Of a stretch of 64,000 bases of DNA, positions 32,337-41,318 are shown piece by piece. The position numbers and the translations under genes were made by a program. Within the stretch, counting starts at the first letter, position 1, and each line of letters begins with the position of its first letter. Source of the DNA: Herpetosiphonaceae bacterium (GTDB taxonomy: Bacteria; Chloroflexota; Chloroflexia; Chloroflexales; Kallotenuaceae); the NCBI GenBank assembly GCA_036374795.1, contig DASUTC010000279.1, positions 29,201 through 93,200 on the forward strand, given 5' to 3'. The notes beneath the pieces are model-generated. The model had not been told where the DNA came from. It worked only from the letters and a program-made list of their open reading frames with translations, and did not search any database.

Positions 32337-32780
32337 GGTGATTCTCCTTAGGTATGCTGCGACGGCCAGTTAAAGACAAGCCCGATCAAGCGGATAAATG
32401 TCGAGCGCACCTACCGCCGATCGATGGCATGCGTGGAGCTAAACGTCAATATCCTTTGGGGATGGAACACGAATGCTTGGAGACAACATCATTGAGTCAC
32501 CTGGGAATGTACGACGTTGGACAGAGCTGAAGGTTCTTCCTTCAATGAATAATGTGATGGGGTACCCATCCTCACTATACTCCCGACGTAGGAGCTTGTC
32601 AATCCCAAAAGTATAAGTTTTGTAAACAAACCCCGATTACAAAGAATACAACTCGATGAGACAGCCCGGGTTGCTGGAGAGATCAGAGGCTGCGCATAGC
32701 CAAGCTGGTCCAGGTATGCTATCATTCTTCGTACGAGCCTAGAACGTTCGTACGCAACGCAAGAGACGAAACCGAGCCGT
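32337..32780. other. 444-base intergenic stretch with paired TTCGTACG sites
   Basis: No gene is supported here. It is AT-richer than its surroundings. Close to the downstream radical SAM gene are two copies of TTCGTACG (32728-32735 and 32747-32754), 19 bases apart start to start, on about the same helix face. They overlap a GAACGTTC dyad at 32742-32749. They could be an operator, but no regulator can be named. Confidence 0.4.
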
Positions 32781-33944
32781 ATGGACACCGAGCGAAAACT
32801 TGAGCTGCTGGCCGACGACGCGCGCTTCGAGTCGTGCGATAGCTTCACGCCGCGCAGACGCAAGGGCAAGCAGACCGGCCCCGGCATCACCACCACGCAG
32901 GGCGCGGACGGCAAGCCGATGGCGCTGTTCCGGCTGCTGCAAAGCAATAGCTGCGAGTGGGACTGTCCCTACTGCCCGCTGCGTCGCTCCAACGACATCG
33001 AGCGGGCCACGCTGGAGCCGGAGGAGCTGGCGGGCATCTTCATGCAGCGCCACGAGCAGGGCGCGGTCCAGGGCCTCTTCCTCTCGTCGGCGGTTGCGGG
33101 CGGCGTGCGTCCGGCGATGGCTCGCATGCTCGATACCGTCGAGCTGCTGCGGGTGCGCTTCGCCTACACCGGCTACGTCCATCTCAAGCTGATGCCGGGA
33201 GCGCGCGCCGACGAGGTCGAGCGAGCGGCGACACTGGCCGACCGCGTCTCGATCAACCTGGAAGCGCCCAACGGCGAGCGCATGCGCCGGATCTCGCCGG
33301 AGCGCGGCTGGAGCACGATCCTTGAGCCGATGGCTCACGCCCGCGATCAGCAGGACGCCGGGCACCTGCCGTCGGGCCAGGCCACGCAGCTCGTCGTCGG
33401 CGCGTCGGGCGAGAGCGACCGCGAGATCTTTGATGCGACCACGCGGATGTACCGCGAGTTCAAGCTGCGGCGGGTCTACTTCAACGCCTTCAGGCCGCAG
33501 GCGGGCACGCCCATGCAGGAGCACGAGGCGACGCCGCTGATGCGGCAGCAGCGCTTGCAGGAGGCAGACTGGCTGCTGCGGCACTACGGCTTCAATGCCA
33601 GCGAGCTCCCCTTCGAGGCCGACGACAACCTGCCGCTCCAGCTCGATCCCAAGTTTGCCTGGGCGCTCCATCACCCTGAGCGCTTCCCGATCGAGGTGCA
33701 GACCGCCGACCGCGAGGAGCTGCTGCGCGTGCCGGGGATCGGCCCGATCAGCGTCGAGCGCATCCTGGCGATGCGGCGCGGCGCGCGCTTCCGCGAGCTC
33801 CAGCACCTCCGTAAGCTCGGCGTCGTCGTCGACAAGGCGCGGCACTTCATCACCCTGGACGGGCGCTTCTTCGGCGACGATACCGCGCAGGTCGTCGCGC
33901 GGCTGCGCGCCAAACCGATCGTCGAGCAACTGTCGCTGTGGTAA
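32781..33944 (+). CDS. Putative DNA modification/repair radical SAM protein
   Basis: The protein has 387 residues. The radical SAM cluster is C58-x3-C62-x2-C65 (SCEWDCPYC). Family segments are RRSNDIERATLEPEELA, QGLFLSSAV and GYVHLKLMPGA, matching the family TIGR03916 that usually sits beside a uracil-DNA-glycosylase-like partner (TIGR03915). A helix-hairpin-helix near residues 315-345 (LLRVPGIGPISVERIL) supports DNA binding. No glycosylase partner gene is adjacent, which is unusual for the family. The chemistry is unknown. Confidence 0.85.
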   Translation: MDTERKLELLADDARFESCDSFTPRRRKGKQTGPGITTTQGADGKPMALFRLLQSNSCEWDCPYCPLRRSNDIERATLEPEELAGIFMQRHEQGAVQGLFLSSAVAGGVRPAMARMLDTVELLRVRFAYTGYVHLKLMPGARADEVERAATLADRVSINLEAPNGERMRRISPERGWSTILEPMAHARDQQDAGHLPSGQATQLVVGASGESDREIFDATTRMYREFKLRRVYFNAFRPQAGTPMQEHEATPLMRQQRLQEADWLLRHYGFNASELPFEADDNLPLQLDPKFAWALHHPERFPIEVQTADREELLRVPGIGPISVERILAMRRGARFRELQHLRKLGVVVDKARHFITLDGRFFGDDTAQVVARLRAKPIVEQLSLW

Positions 33945-34091
33945 GCAGCGATCCTGCCAGTCATCCCCTACCAGCCTGCTAATCCTACACCATGACGGTC
34001 CCAGCGCATCTGGCTACAACTTGCCGGGAGCGGTATCATAGGCACGTTGCCCACCGCCCTGCACGTGGGTCGATCATTCCGAGGAGCCCCG

Positions 34092-35054
34092 ATGATTGAA
34101 GCGACTGACTTGCATAAATATTTCGGCACCTTCCACGCGGTGCGCGGGATCTCGCTGCATGTAGCTGCGGGCGAGGTGCTGGCGCTGCTCGGCCCCAACG
34201 GCGCGGGCAAGACCACCACCGTGCGGATGCTCAGCGCGATCTTGCAGCCTAACCGTGGCACGGCGCGCGTGGCAGGACACGACGTGGTCAAAGAGCCGCA
34301 GATCGTACGCCACAAGATCGGGCTGCTGACCGAGTATCCCGGCCTCTACGCGCGCATGACCGCCGTCGACTATCTGATGTTCTTCGGACGCTTGCAGGGC
34401 ATGAGCCAGCACGATTGCACCGTGCGCGCCACGGAGCTGCTTCAGCAGTTCGGGCTGTGGCAGGCGCGCGACCGCAAGCTGGACGGATACTCCAAGGGCA
34501 TGAAGCAAAAGGTCGCGCTGATCCGCGCCATGTTCCACGATCCGGCGGTGCTCTTTCTGGACGAGCCGACGACCGCGATGGACCCGCAGAGCGCGCGGAC
34601 GGTGCGCGATGCCATCGCCGGGCTGCGCGACTCGCGGCGAGCCGTGGTGCTCTGCACGCACAACCTGACCGAGGCCGAGGAGCTGGCAGACTACATCGCG
34701 GTGGTGCGCGGCGGGCAGATCGTGGCGCAGGGCACGTCGGAGGAATTGACCCAGCAGCTTCTCGGCGATCCGCTGTGGGAGCTGCGCACGGCTCGTTCGC
34801 TCAACGGCGAGGTCGTCGAGCTGAACGCCATGGTCGAGATCGAGGAGTTCGGCACCACCTGGCTGCGCTACCGCACGCGCCGACCGGCAGAGATCAACCC
34901 GGCGCTGCTGCGACGGCTCCACGCCGCCGGAGTGCCGGTCGTCTCGCTGAGCGAGGTGCCGCGCTCGCTGGAGGCGGTCTACCTGCGGATCATCGGCGAG
35001 GAACAGCCCGAACGTATCGCCGGTGTCGCGGAAGCTAACGAGGTACACGCATGA
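34092..35054 (+). CDS. ABC transporter ATP-binding protein (NatA-like)
   Basis: The protein has 320 residues from the ATG at 34092, preceded by GAGGAG. The P-loop GPNGAGKT is at 34-41, the signature reads YSKGMKQ, and Walker B is VLFLDEPT with a downstream H-loop His (CTHNLTEAEE). The fold is that of ABC-2 exporters (sodium, drug or polymer type). The C-terminal 90 residues are a DUF4162-like tail. It overlaps the permease gene by four bases (ATGA), so the two form one transporter; the substrate is not readable. Confidence 0.9.
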   Translation: MIEATDLHKYFGTFHAVRGISLHVAAGEVLALLGPNGAGKTTTVRMLSAILQPNRGTARVAGHDVVKEPQIVRHKIGLLTEYPGLYARMTAVDYLMFFGRLQGMSQHDCTVRATELLQQFGLWQARDRKLDGYSKGMKQKVALIRAMFHDPAVLFLDEPTTAMDPQSARTVRDAIAGLRDSRRAVVLCTHNLTEAEELADYIAVVRGGQIVAQGTSEELTQQLLGDPLWELRTARSLNGEVVELNAMVEIEEFGTTWLRYRTRRPAEINPALLRRLHAAGVPVVSLSEVPRSLEAVYLRIIGEEQPERIAGVAEANEVHA

Positions 35055-36484
35055 CGCTCTTTCCGATTCGGGCGGTCGCTCAGCGCGAGATGCGCGACAA
35101 TCTGACCGACTGGCGCATGATGTTTCCGATCGTGATCCTGACGTTTGTCGTGCCGATCCTGATCCTGGCGGCGGCGCTCTACACCGTGGACTTCATCGGC
35201 GACCTGGGCTCGGTGGCGCGGCTGATCCCGTTCGGCCTGCTGCTGTCGGGCTTCTTGCCAGCGTCGTTCTCGCTGATCACCGCGCTCGAAAGCTTCGTCG
35301 GCGAGAAGGAGCGCAACACGCTTGAGGCGCTGCTGGCAATGCCGATGAGCGACGGCGAGCTGTACCTGGGCAAGCTGCTCGCGGCGCTGCTGCCGCCGGT
35401 CGGCTCCGCGCTGCTGGCGATGATCACGTATGCCGTGTGCTTCAACCTCACGGCCCGCACGGACATTCAATCGCTGGTCAACGGGCGAATCATGTGGCTG
35501 ATGGTCGCGCTGATCGTGATCAAGGGCCTGGTGATGGTCGCGGGCGCGGTGATCATCTCGTCGCATACCACGACGATCCGCGCGGCCAACCTGCTGGCGT
35601 CGTTCGTGCTGGTGCCGATCTCGATCGTCGTGCAGCTTGAGGCGCTGGTGATTATCGCCCAGCAGCAGCAATTGCTCTGGAACATCTTCTGGGCGCTGCT
35701 GGCAATCGCCCTGCTGCTGGTCCGAACAGGGATGAACTCCTTCAACCGCGAGGAGATTTTGTCGCGCGAGCACGCCGGATTCAACTTCAAAGGCATCGTC
35801 TGGAGCTTCAAACAATTCTTCTCGGAGTTTCATCCGGCAGGTGTCGCGCCCGATCGCTACAGCGGCACGTTCTCGCTGCGCCGGTTCTATCGCCGCGAGC
35901 TGTCGGCGCTGCTGCACGAGTATCGCGCGCCGCTGGTGCTCTCATTCATCGCCGTAATGACCGGGCTGATCTTCGGCATCTTTGCGTTTGGCGTTTATCG
36001 CGCCGACTGGCTCGACTCGGTGCTGAAGCAGCATATTGAGACGCCGCCGACCGTGTCGGGCTGGCTGGTGCTCAGGTCGATCGCGGGCAACCTGCGCGAC
36101 GCGACCTTCTCCAATCTTGTCTCGCTCTTCTGCTTCGGCATTCTGGCATTCCTGATCCCGGCGGCGGCCTTCGCCAAGATCGGCTATATCGCCGTCTGGA
36201 ACGCCGCGCACGGCGTCGATCCCCTGAGCTTTGCGCTGGCGTATGTGCTGCCGCACGGCGTGATCGAGCTGCCCGCGCTGATCCTGTCGTCGGCGATGGG
36301 CATTCGGCTCGGAGCTTCGGTGCTGTACGCGCCGCGCGGCTTCACGATCGGCCAGAACATCCTGTGGTCGCTGGCAAACTTCGCCAAGGTCTTTCTGTTC
36401 GTGCTGCTGCCGCTCTTCGTGATCAGCGGACTGATCGAGGGTCTGATAACGCCCAACGTCGCGCGCATGCTCTTCGACCGCTGA
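35051..36484 (+). CDS. ABC-2 permease fused to a SpoIIM-like domain
   Basis: The protein has 477 residues. Residues 1-235 are an ABC-2 permease with about six helices and the ESFVGEKERNTLEALLAMPMSD motif after helix two, typical of NatB-type permeases. From about 285 to the end the sequence matches stage II sporulation protein M: five hydrophobic helices and the signature YVLPHGVIELPALILSSAMG followed by GLIEGLITP. SpoIIM-family proteins also occur as independent genes beside ABC-2 transporters, and here the two are fused. The organism shows no sporulation genes in this window, so a general membrane role is likely. Confidence 0.82.
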   Translation: MTLFPIRAVAQREMRDNLTDWRMMFPIVILTFVVPILILAAALYTVDFIGDLGSVARLIPFGLLLSGFLPASFSLITALESFVGEKERNTLEALLAMPMSDGELYLGKLLAALLPPVGSALLAMITYAVCFNLTARTDIQSLVNGRIMWLMVALIVIKGLVMVAGAVIISSHTTTIRAANLLASFVLVPISIVVQLEALVIIAQQQQLLWNIFWALLAIALLLVRTGMNSFNREEILSREHAGFNFKGIVWSFKQFFSEFHPAGVAPDRYSGTFSLRRFYRRELSALLHEYRAPLVLSFIAVMTGLIFGIFAFGVYRADWLDSVLKQHIETPPTVSGWLVLRSIAGNLRDATFSNLVSLFCFGILAFLIPAAAFAKIGYIAVWNAAHGVDPLSFALAYVLPHGVIELPALILSSAMGIRLGASVLYAPRGFTIGQNILWSLANFAKVFLFVLLPLFVISGLIEGLITPNVARMLFDR

Positions 36485-36586
36485 GCGCGATTCGAGCGGG
36501 CAGCCGGATCGGGTAGAATGAAGCCGGGCGATCGAGATGGATCGCCCGGTTTGCGCTTGTATGCAGCCTATCGCCCGGAGGATCTC

Positions 36587-37273
36587 ATGCCGATTGGCAC
36601 GTTAAATGGACGCGATCTTTTGCTTGCCCCGTCGATCCTGGCCGCCGACTTTGCCCAGCTTGGCGCGCAGGTGAGCGCAGCCGAGGCGGCGGGCGCGGAC
36701 TGGTTCCAGGCCGATGTGATGGACGGTCATTTCGTGCCGAATATCTCGTTTGGCGCGCTCGTCGTGGAGGCGCTCAAGCCGATCACCCAGTGCCTGCTCG
36801 ACTGTCATCTGATGATCAGCAATCCTGAGCTATACATCGACGATTTTGTACGGGCCGGAGCGCAGCAGATCACCGTGCACGTCGAGGCGACGACGCATCT
36901 TCATCGGGCGGTGCAGCAGATCAAAGCGCACGGCATCCGCGCGGGCGTCGCGCTCAATCCGGCCACGCCGCTATCCTCGATCGAGGAGATCGTGCAGGAT
37001 CTCGATCTGGTGCTGCTGATGACGGTCAATCCCGGCTTCGGCGGGCAGCAGTTCATCCAGCATAGCCTCGACAAAATCCGCCGTATGCGCCGCATCCTCG
37101 ACGAGCGCGGCCTGGATCAGGTGATCGTTCAGGTCGACGGCGGCATCAGCGCGCAGAACGTGCGGGCCGTCGCCGAGGCGGGTGCATCGTGCTTTGTCGC
37201 CGGTTCCAGCATCTTCAAACATTCGGGCGGCATCGCCGAGGCGATCGAGGAGTTTCGATGCGCGCTCCAGTAG
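36587..37273 (+). CDS. rpe: Ribulose-phosphate 3-epimerase
   Basis: The protein has 228 residues from the ATG at 36587, with GGAGG upstream; the longer reading is rejected. It interconverts ribulose 5-phosphate and xylulose 5-phosphate in the pentose phosphate pathway. The TIM barrel begins LAPSILAADFAQLG, the metal-binding ADWFQADVMDGHFVPNIS and NPGFGGQQF motifs are intact, and VDGGIS and GSSIF bind phosphate. The next gene overlaps its end by 16 bases. Confidence 0.96.
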   Translation: MPIGTLNGRDLLLAPSILAADFAQLGAQVSAAEAAGADWFQADVMDGHFVPNISFGALVVEALKPITQCLLDCHLMISNPELYIDDFVRAGAQQITVHVEATTHLHRAVQQIKAHGIRAGVALNPATPLSSIEEIVQDLDLVLLMTVNPGFGGQQFIQHSLDKIRRMRRILDERGLDQVIVQVDGGISAQNVRAVAEAGASCFVAGSSIFKHSGGIAEAIEEFRCALQ

Positions 37274-38046
37274 TGCTCGCCGCCACCCACCACGATCCGG
37301 ACGACTCGATGCTCGCGCAGGCGCAGCGCGTGCTGCCGCTGCTCCACGAGCTTTACGCTGCGCTTGTCGTGCTTGCCACGCCCGCTACGGCCTCGCGAAC
37401 AATAGAGACGCTGCGCGCGCGCAATGTGCGGATCGAGCAGGAGCAATCCGGCGAGCGTATGGGCCTTGCGACGATGGGCCTGGCGCGTCAGGAGACGCTG
37501 CGACTCGCCGCCGCCATGCATGCGCAGCACGTTCATCTCTGCGATTGGGATCGTCTGCTGCACTGGGCGGAGCAGCACCCCGACGAGCTACGCGACGTGG
37601 TCGATGCGATTCCGCGCCATGATCTGCTGATTCTGGGTCGCACTCCACGCGCCTTCGCCACGCATCCCCGCGTCCAGCGCGACACCGAGGCGATCGTCAA
37701 CCATGCGTTTGGGCTGGCGTTCGGCCAGGAATTGGATGTTACCGCCGCCGCGCGCGGGCTGTCGCGGCGCGCCCTCGATCTGCTGCTGGCGCTGCCTCAT
37801 CCTGAGGCGACAGTCGGCAACGATTGCGCGTGGCCGCTGCATCTGGCGCGCGTTCCTGATCTCGTGCTGGGCTACGCCGCGACCGAGGGCCTAGAGTGGG
37901 AGACGCCCGATCGCCACGTCGACGAGATCGCGGCTGCTGGCGGCCTCGACGCCTGGATCGCCGACTTCGACGCGAGGCCGGAGAACTGGGAGTTTCGCAT
38001 GCGGCTGGCGCTGCATGAGATCGAGGCGATCAACCGCTGGCGGTAG
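37258..38046 (+). CDS. Conserved hypothetical protein
   Basis: The protein has 262 residues. The start at 37258 lies inside rpe and has GAGGAG five bases upstream. No family is recognised with certainty. The N-terminal half reads as a Rossmann-like alpha/beta fold (PVVLAATHHDPDD, LYAALVVLATPATASRTIETLRARNVRI, HVHLCDWDRLLHW) and suggests a nucleotide-sugar or glycosyltransferase-like fold. The C-terminal half (FGQELDVTAAARGLSRRALD, WETPDRHVDEI) is helical. Overlap with rpe implies translational coupling. Confidence 0.5.
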   Translation: MRAPVVLAATHHDPDDSMLAQAQRVLPLLHELYAALVVLATPATASRTIETLRARNVRIEQEQSGERMGLATMGLARQETLRLAAAMHAQHVHLCDWDRLLHWAEQHPDELRDVVDAIPRHDLLILGRTPRAFATHPRVQRDTEAIVNHAFGLAFGQELDVTAAARGLSRRALDLLLALPHPEATVGNDCAWPLHLARVPDLVLGYAATEGLEWETPDRHVDEIAAAGGLDAWIADFDARPENWEFRMRLALHEIEAINRWR

Positions 38047-38115
38047 TCAACGTCGTGATCGCGGTGCCATGCTCGGATGTCGCTAAACGCGAAGGTAGAT
38101 GAGGTGTCGGTCAGG

Positions 38116-38145
38116 GTGACATGGTGTAGCCATAGCTGGTAGAAT
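38116..38145 (+). promoter_or_regulatory. Promoter of mnmA
   Basis: GTGACA (38116-38121), an 18-base spacer and TAGAAT (38140-38145). It lies 74 bases before the mnmA start. Confidence 0.55.
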
Positions 38146-38218
38146 ACAAGCAACTAGAAAGACGAGATATGCACGGCGCGGCGGCAGGCAAGCGCCGTTT
38201 GAATACCTGGTAAGAGCT

Positions 38219-39373
38219 ATGGCAAAAGTATTAGTGGCGATGAGCGGAGGTGTGGATAGCTCGCTGACGGCGGCGCTGCTTCAGGAGGCCGGTCACGACG
38301 TGACGGGCGTGACGATGCATCTCTGGGAGGGCGACGACGAGCGGCTGATGGAGTCGCAGTGCTGCTCGCTGGAGATGACCGGCGGCGCGCGGCGCGTCTG
38401 CGGCCAGCTTGACATTCCCTACTATGTGTGGAACTACCAGCGCGAGTTCCGCCGGCACGTCATCGACTATTTTATCAACGAGTACACCACGGGCGCGACG
38501 CCGAATCCGTGCCTGGCATGCAACCGCGATCTCAAGTTCCGCTACCTGCTGGAGCGCGCCCAGGTGCTCGGCTTCGACTACCTGGCGACCGGCCACTATG
38601 TGCAGACCGAGTGGAGCGGCGACGGCAGCGCGTGGCAGGCGGTAATGCCCGCGACGCTCGATGCACAGCTTGCGACGCCCGGCATTGTCTTTCGGATGCA
38701 GCGCGCGGTCGAGCTGCGCAAGGATCAGAGCTACGTGCTCTACATGCTTCAGCAGGACGAGCTGGCGCGGCTGATCTTCCCGCTCGGCGGCTTCACCAAG
38801 GCGCAGGTGCGCGCGATGGCCGCAGAGCGCAAGCTGGCGACGGCGCACAAGCCCGAAAGCATGGATATTTGCTTCATCCCCGACAACGACTACCATCGCT
38901 TCATGCGCGAGGAGCGGCCCGCAGCGCTCAAGTCCGGCCCGATCGTCGATCGGCGGGGCACGGTGCTGGGCCAGCATAACGGGCTGCCGCTCTACACCGT
39001 CGGACAGCGTAAGGGCCTGGGCCTGACCAGCCGCGAGCCGCTGTATGTGCTTGAGCTTGACTCGGCGCGCAATATGCTGATCGTCGGCTCGAAGGACGAG
39101 CTGGAGCGCACCGAGTTGGTCGCGGAGGGCTTCTCGTTTGTTTCGGGGCGCTGGCCGGACGCCGCGTTCCGCTGCCAGGCGCAGATCCGGGCGCACGCGC
39201 AGGCTGCCGCCGCGACCGCAGATCCAATCGAGCCAGGACGGCTGCTGATCCGCTTCGACGAGCCGCAGCGCGCTGTCACGCCCGGCCAGGCGGTCGTGAT
39301 CTACGACGGCGATGTCGTGCTTGGCGGCGGACGGATCACCGTCGAGCAGCCGGTGCCGGAGCTGGCACCATGA
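38219..39373 (+). CDS. mnmA: tRNA-specific 2-thiouridylase MnmA
   Basis: The protein has 384 residues. It thiolates U34 of tRNA-Lys, -Glu and -Gln using a persulfide relay and ATP. The PP-loop is SGGVDSS at 9-15. The catalytic cysteines lie in NPCLACN near residue 98 and in SMDICFIPD near 217, and TGHYV and LRKDQSYVLYML are family motifs. The cysteine desulfurase-like gene at 59728 is too far away to be a genetic partner. The next gene overlaps by four bases (ATGA). Confidence 0.96.
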   Translation: MAKVLVAMSGGVDSSLTAALLQEAGHDVTGVTMHLWEGDDERLMESQCCSLEMTGGARRVCGQLDIPYYVWNYQREFRRHVIDYFINEYTTGATPNPCLACNRDLKFRYLLERAQVLGFDYLATGHYVQTEWSGDGSAWQAVMPATLDAQLATPGIVFRMQRAVELRKDQSYVLYMLQQDELARLIFPLGGFTKAQVRAMAAERKLATAHKPESMDICFIPDNDYHRFMREERPAALKSGPIVDRRGTVLGQHNGLPLYTVGQRKGLGLTSREPLYVLELDSARNMLIVGSKDELERTELVAEGFSFVSGRWPDAAFRCQAQIRAHAQAAAATADPIEPGRLLIRFDEPQRAVTPGQAVVIYDGDVVLGGGRITVEQPVPELAP

Positions 39374-39630
39374 GCGGCGTCGCGCCCGGCGTGTATATCG
39401 CGGCGCTGCTGGGCCTGATCTACGGCTCGCTCGCGCATATCCTGTGGGGTCGACACTGGCTGCACCTGCCGCTCTTCCTGATCGGCGGCACGGTCGGCTG
39501 CCTTGTCACCTGGGCTACCGGCATTCAGATCTTCAAGCAGTTCCCGGCACCCGGCGGCATCGCGATCCCCGAAGCAACAGTCGTGGCGTGGCTCTTGCTC
39601 TCAGGCATTGCTGCGATACGACGCGCTTGA
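39370..39630 (+). CDS. Small membrane protein
   Basis: The protein has 86 residues with three hydrophobic helices (about 6-23, 31-50 and 68-83) and the motif GTVGCLVTWATG between them. It overlaps the mnmA stop by four bases and is translationally coupled. No family is recognised; it looks like a lineage-specific small integral membrane protein. Confidence 0.6.
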   Translation: MSGVAPGVYIAALLGLIYGSLAHILWGRHWLHLPLFLIGGTVGCLVTWATGIQIFKQFPAPGGIAIPEATVVAWLLLSGIAAIRRA

Positions 39631-39802
39631 GCGCAATTTCAGGCCGGAGCTCTGGGGAGTGGCTCCCACGTATCCTTGGTTCCAGGGCCGAGGCACAACC
39701 TGGGATTTTCCCGTGTCTTGAGGATGCATTAAGCGAACTATGCTATAATCGCCTCAGGTTTAGGGCATCAGTATCGGCTGGATCGCTTCAGGAGGATGCG
39801 CT

Positions 39803-40210
39803 TTGAGAAAATGGCTAATCGTCGGCGGTATTGTATCCGTCCTGCTCATTGTTGGGCTGATAGTGTTGATCTCGATCTACGACGCATGGCAGACGGCTGC
39901 GTATGTTTCAGTCGTCATCCTCGCGATCTTCGAGGTCTTCTCGGTTCTGCTGCTGATCGCCTTGCTCGCCATCCTGATCTATGCAGTGCTCGCCATTCGG
40001 GATCTTGCCAGCAATACTGTTGTGCCGAAGGTTAGCCAGACGCTCGATCAGGTCAAGGACACGGCAGCCGCAACCAAGAACACGACGGCATATGTCGCGG
40101 AAGGCGTGGTCGCGCCGCTGATCAAGCTGTCGAGCATCGCGACGGGCGTTCGGACGGCGGCGGTCGCGCTGGCGAGGCGCAACAAGACCACTGGTTACGA
40201 ACCGGAATAA
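39803..40210 (+). CDS. Small membrane protein with amphipathic tail
   Basis: The protein has 135 residues from a TTG at 39803; AGGAGG lies seven bases upstream and an overlapping ATG is too close to it. Two hydrophobic helices (about 5-26 and 36-65) are followed by a helical, Thr/Ala/Lys-containing tail (SQTLDQVKDTAAATKNTTA) that resembles DUF948-like proteins. An extended -10 box, TGC-TATAAT, lies at 39741-39749. Function unknown. Confidence 0.6.
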   Translation: MRKWLIVGGIVSVLLIVGLIVLISIYDAWQTAAYVSVVILAIFEVFSVLLLIALLAILIYAVLAIRDLASNTVVPKVSQTLDQVKDTAAATKNTTAYVAEGVVAPLIKLSSIATGVRTAAVALARRNKTTGYEPE

Positions 40211-40319
40211 GCCAGAGGTACTAGCGGCGGTCCGTACGGGCCTGCTATGTTCGTAAGACGGCCAGTATGTTAGATTTCGGTATGCTTATAAGGCTGCCGA
40301 GTTGTTGAGGTAGAGGGGC

Positions 40320-40342
40320 GACGACAGCAGTCCGCTGTCGTC
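40320..40342 (+). promoter_or_regulatory. Hairpin abutting the start of the DUF1385 gene
   Basis: GACGACAGC (40320-40328) and its complement (40334-40342) form a perfect 9-bp stem with a 5-base loop, ending eight bases before the ATG at 40350. GCTTTATAT follows. It may end the upstream transcript, or govern translation of the next gene, which lacks a clear ribosome-binding site. Confidence 0.5.
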
Positions 40343-40349
40343 GCTTTAT

Positions 40350-41279
40350 ATGCATATGCGACCAACACAATTTCCATATGGCGGCCAGGCAGTCATGGAA
40401 GGCGTCATGATGCGCGGCCTGCACCAGGCAACCGTGGCGGTGCGCGCGCCTGACGGAACGATCGTTTTTCAAGATCGCGAGCTTAACGCCCAGCGACGGA
40501 CCACATGGGCCAGGATTCCTCTGCTGCGGGGCATCCAGATGCTAGGCGACGCGCTGCTGATCGGCATGTGGGCGCTCTCGTTCTCGGCCAACGCCTCAAC
40601 GGGCGAGGCAGAGGAGCAGATCACCAGACAGCAGATGATGGTGCTGGTCGCGATCTCGCTAAGCCTGTCGATTGCGCTGTTTTTTGTCGCGCCGCTGCTG
40701 CTGGCGACGTTTATCGCCCAGGTGCTCGACTGGGGCATTCTGGCGCGAGAAAGCCTTGAGGGCATCTTGCGGCTCGCGATCTTCGTCGGCTATCTGCTGC
40801 TCGTGCGCCGCTCGCGCGATATTCGCCGAGTCTTTGCCTATCACGGCGCTGAGCACAAAGCCGTCAATGCCTACGAGGCGGGAGCGCCGCTCACCGTCGC
40901 AGGTGTTCGGCCATTTACACTGATTCATCCACGCTGTGGCACGAGCTTTCTGCTGGTCGTCTTGCTGATCAGCATCATTATCTTCGCCTTTCTAGGCAAT
41001 CTGCCGTTCGTGCTGCGGCTCCTGTCACGGATCGTCTTCGTGCCGATCATCGCCGGGATTGGCTACGAGCTGCTGCGATTATCTGCACGCAATTATCATA
41101 AAGCCTGGGTACGGACACTGGTCGCGCCGTCGCTGGCAATGCAGCGCCTAACGACCGAAGAGCCCGACGACTCGATGCTGGAAGTGGCGATCTTAGCGCT
41201 GAACCGTGTTCTGGCCGCCGACGGCATTGTCGTCGAGGCCGCGTCCATAGACGGGCAGCCGATACCCGCAACTGCTTGA
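40350..41279 (+). CDS. DUF1385 (YqhQ-like) membrane protein
   Basis: The protein has 309 residues (a second ATG lies two codons downstream). The family opens FPYGGQAVMEGVMMRG, as here, and has about five membrane helices. The central FAYHGAEHKAVNAYEAG and RCGTSFLL motifs carry conserved His, Glu and Cys. In Bacillus the YqhQ protein associates with peptidoglycan or flotillin-related functions, but the activity is not established. A stem-loop ends eight bases before the start. Confidence 0.85.
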   Translation: MHMRPTQFPYGGQAVMEGVMMRGLHQATVAVRAPDGTIVFQDRELNAQRRTTWARIPLLRGIQMLGDALLIGMWALSFSANASTGEAEEQITRQQMMVLVAISLSLSIALFFVAPLLLATFIAQVLDWGILARESLEGILRLAIFVGYLLLVRRSRDIRRVFAYHGAEHKAVNAYEAGAPLTVAGVRPFTLIHPRCGTSFLLVVLLISIIIFAFLGNLPFVLRLLSRIVFVPIIAGIGYELLRLSARNYHKAWVRTLVAPSLAMQRLTTEEPDDSMLEVAILALNRVLAADGIVVEAASIDGQPIPATA

Positions 41280-41318
41280 GCAAGCCCGGATCTTCATCCT
41301 GTGTAGGGAGGACCGCCG

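Noticed and set aside
32739..33929. Reverse reading frame of 396 codons over the radical SAM gene
   Set aside because: Composition is Arg/Leu-rich shadow coding; the forward gene has the CX3CX2C motif and family segments.
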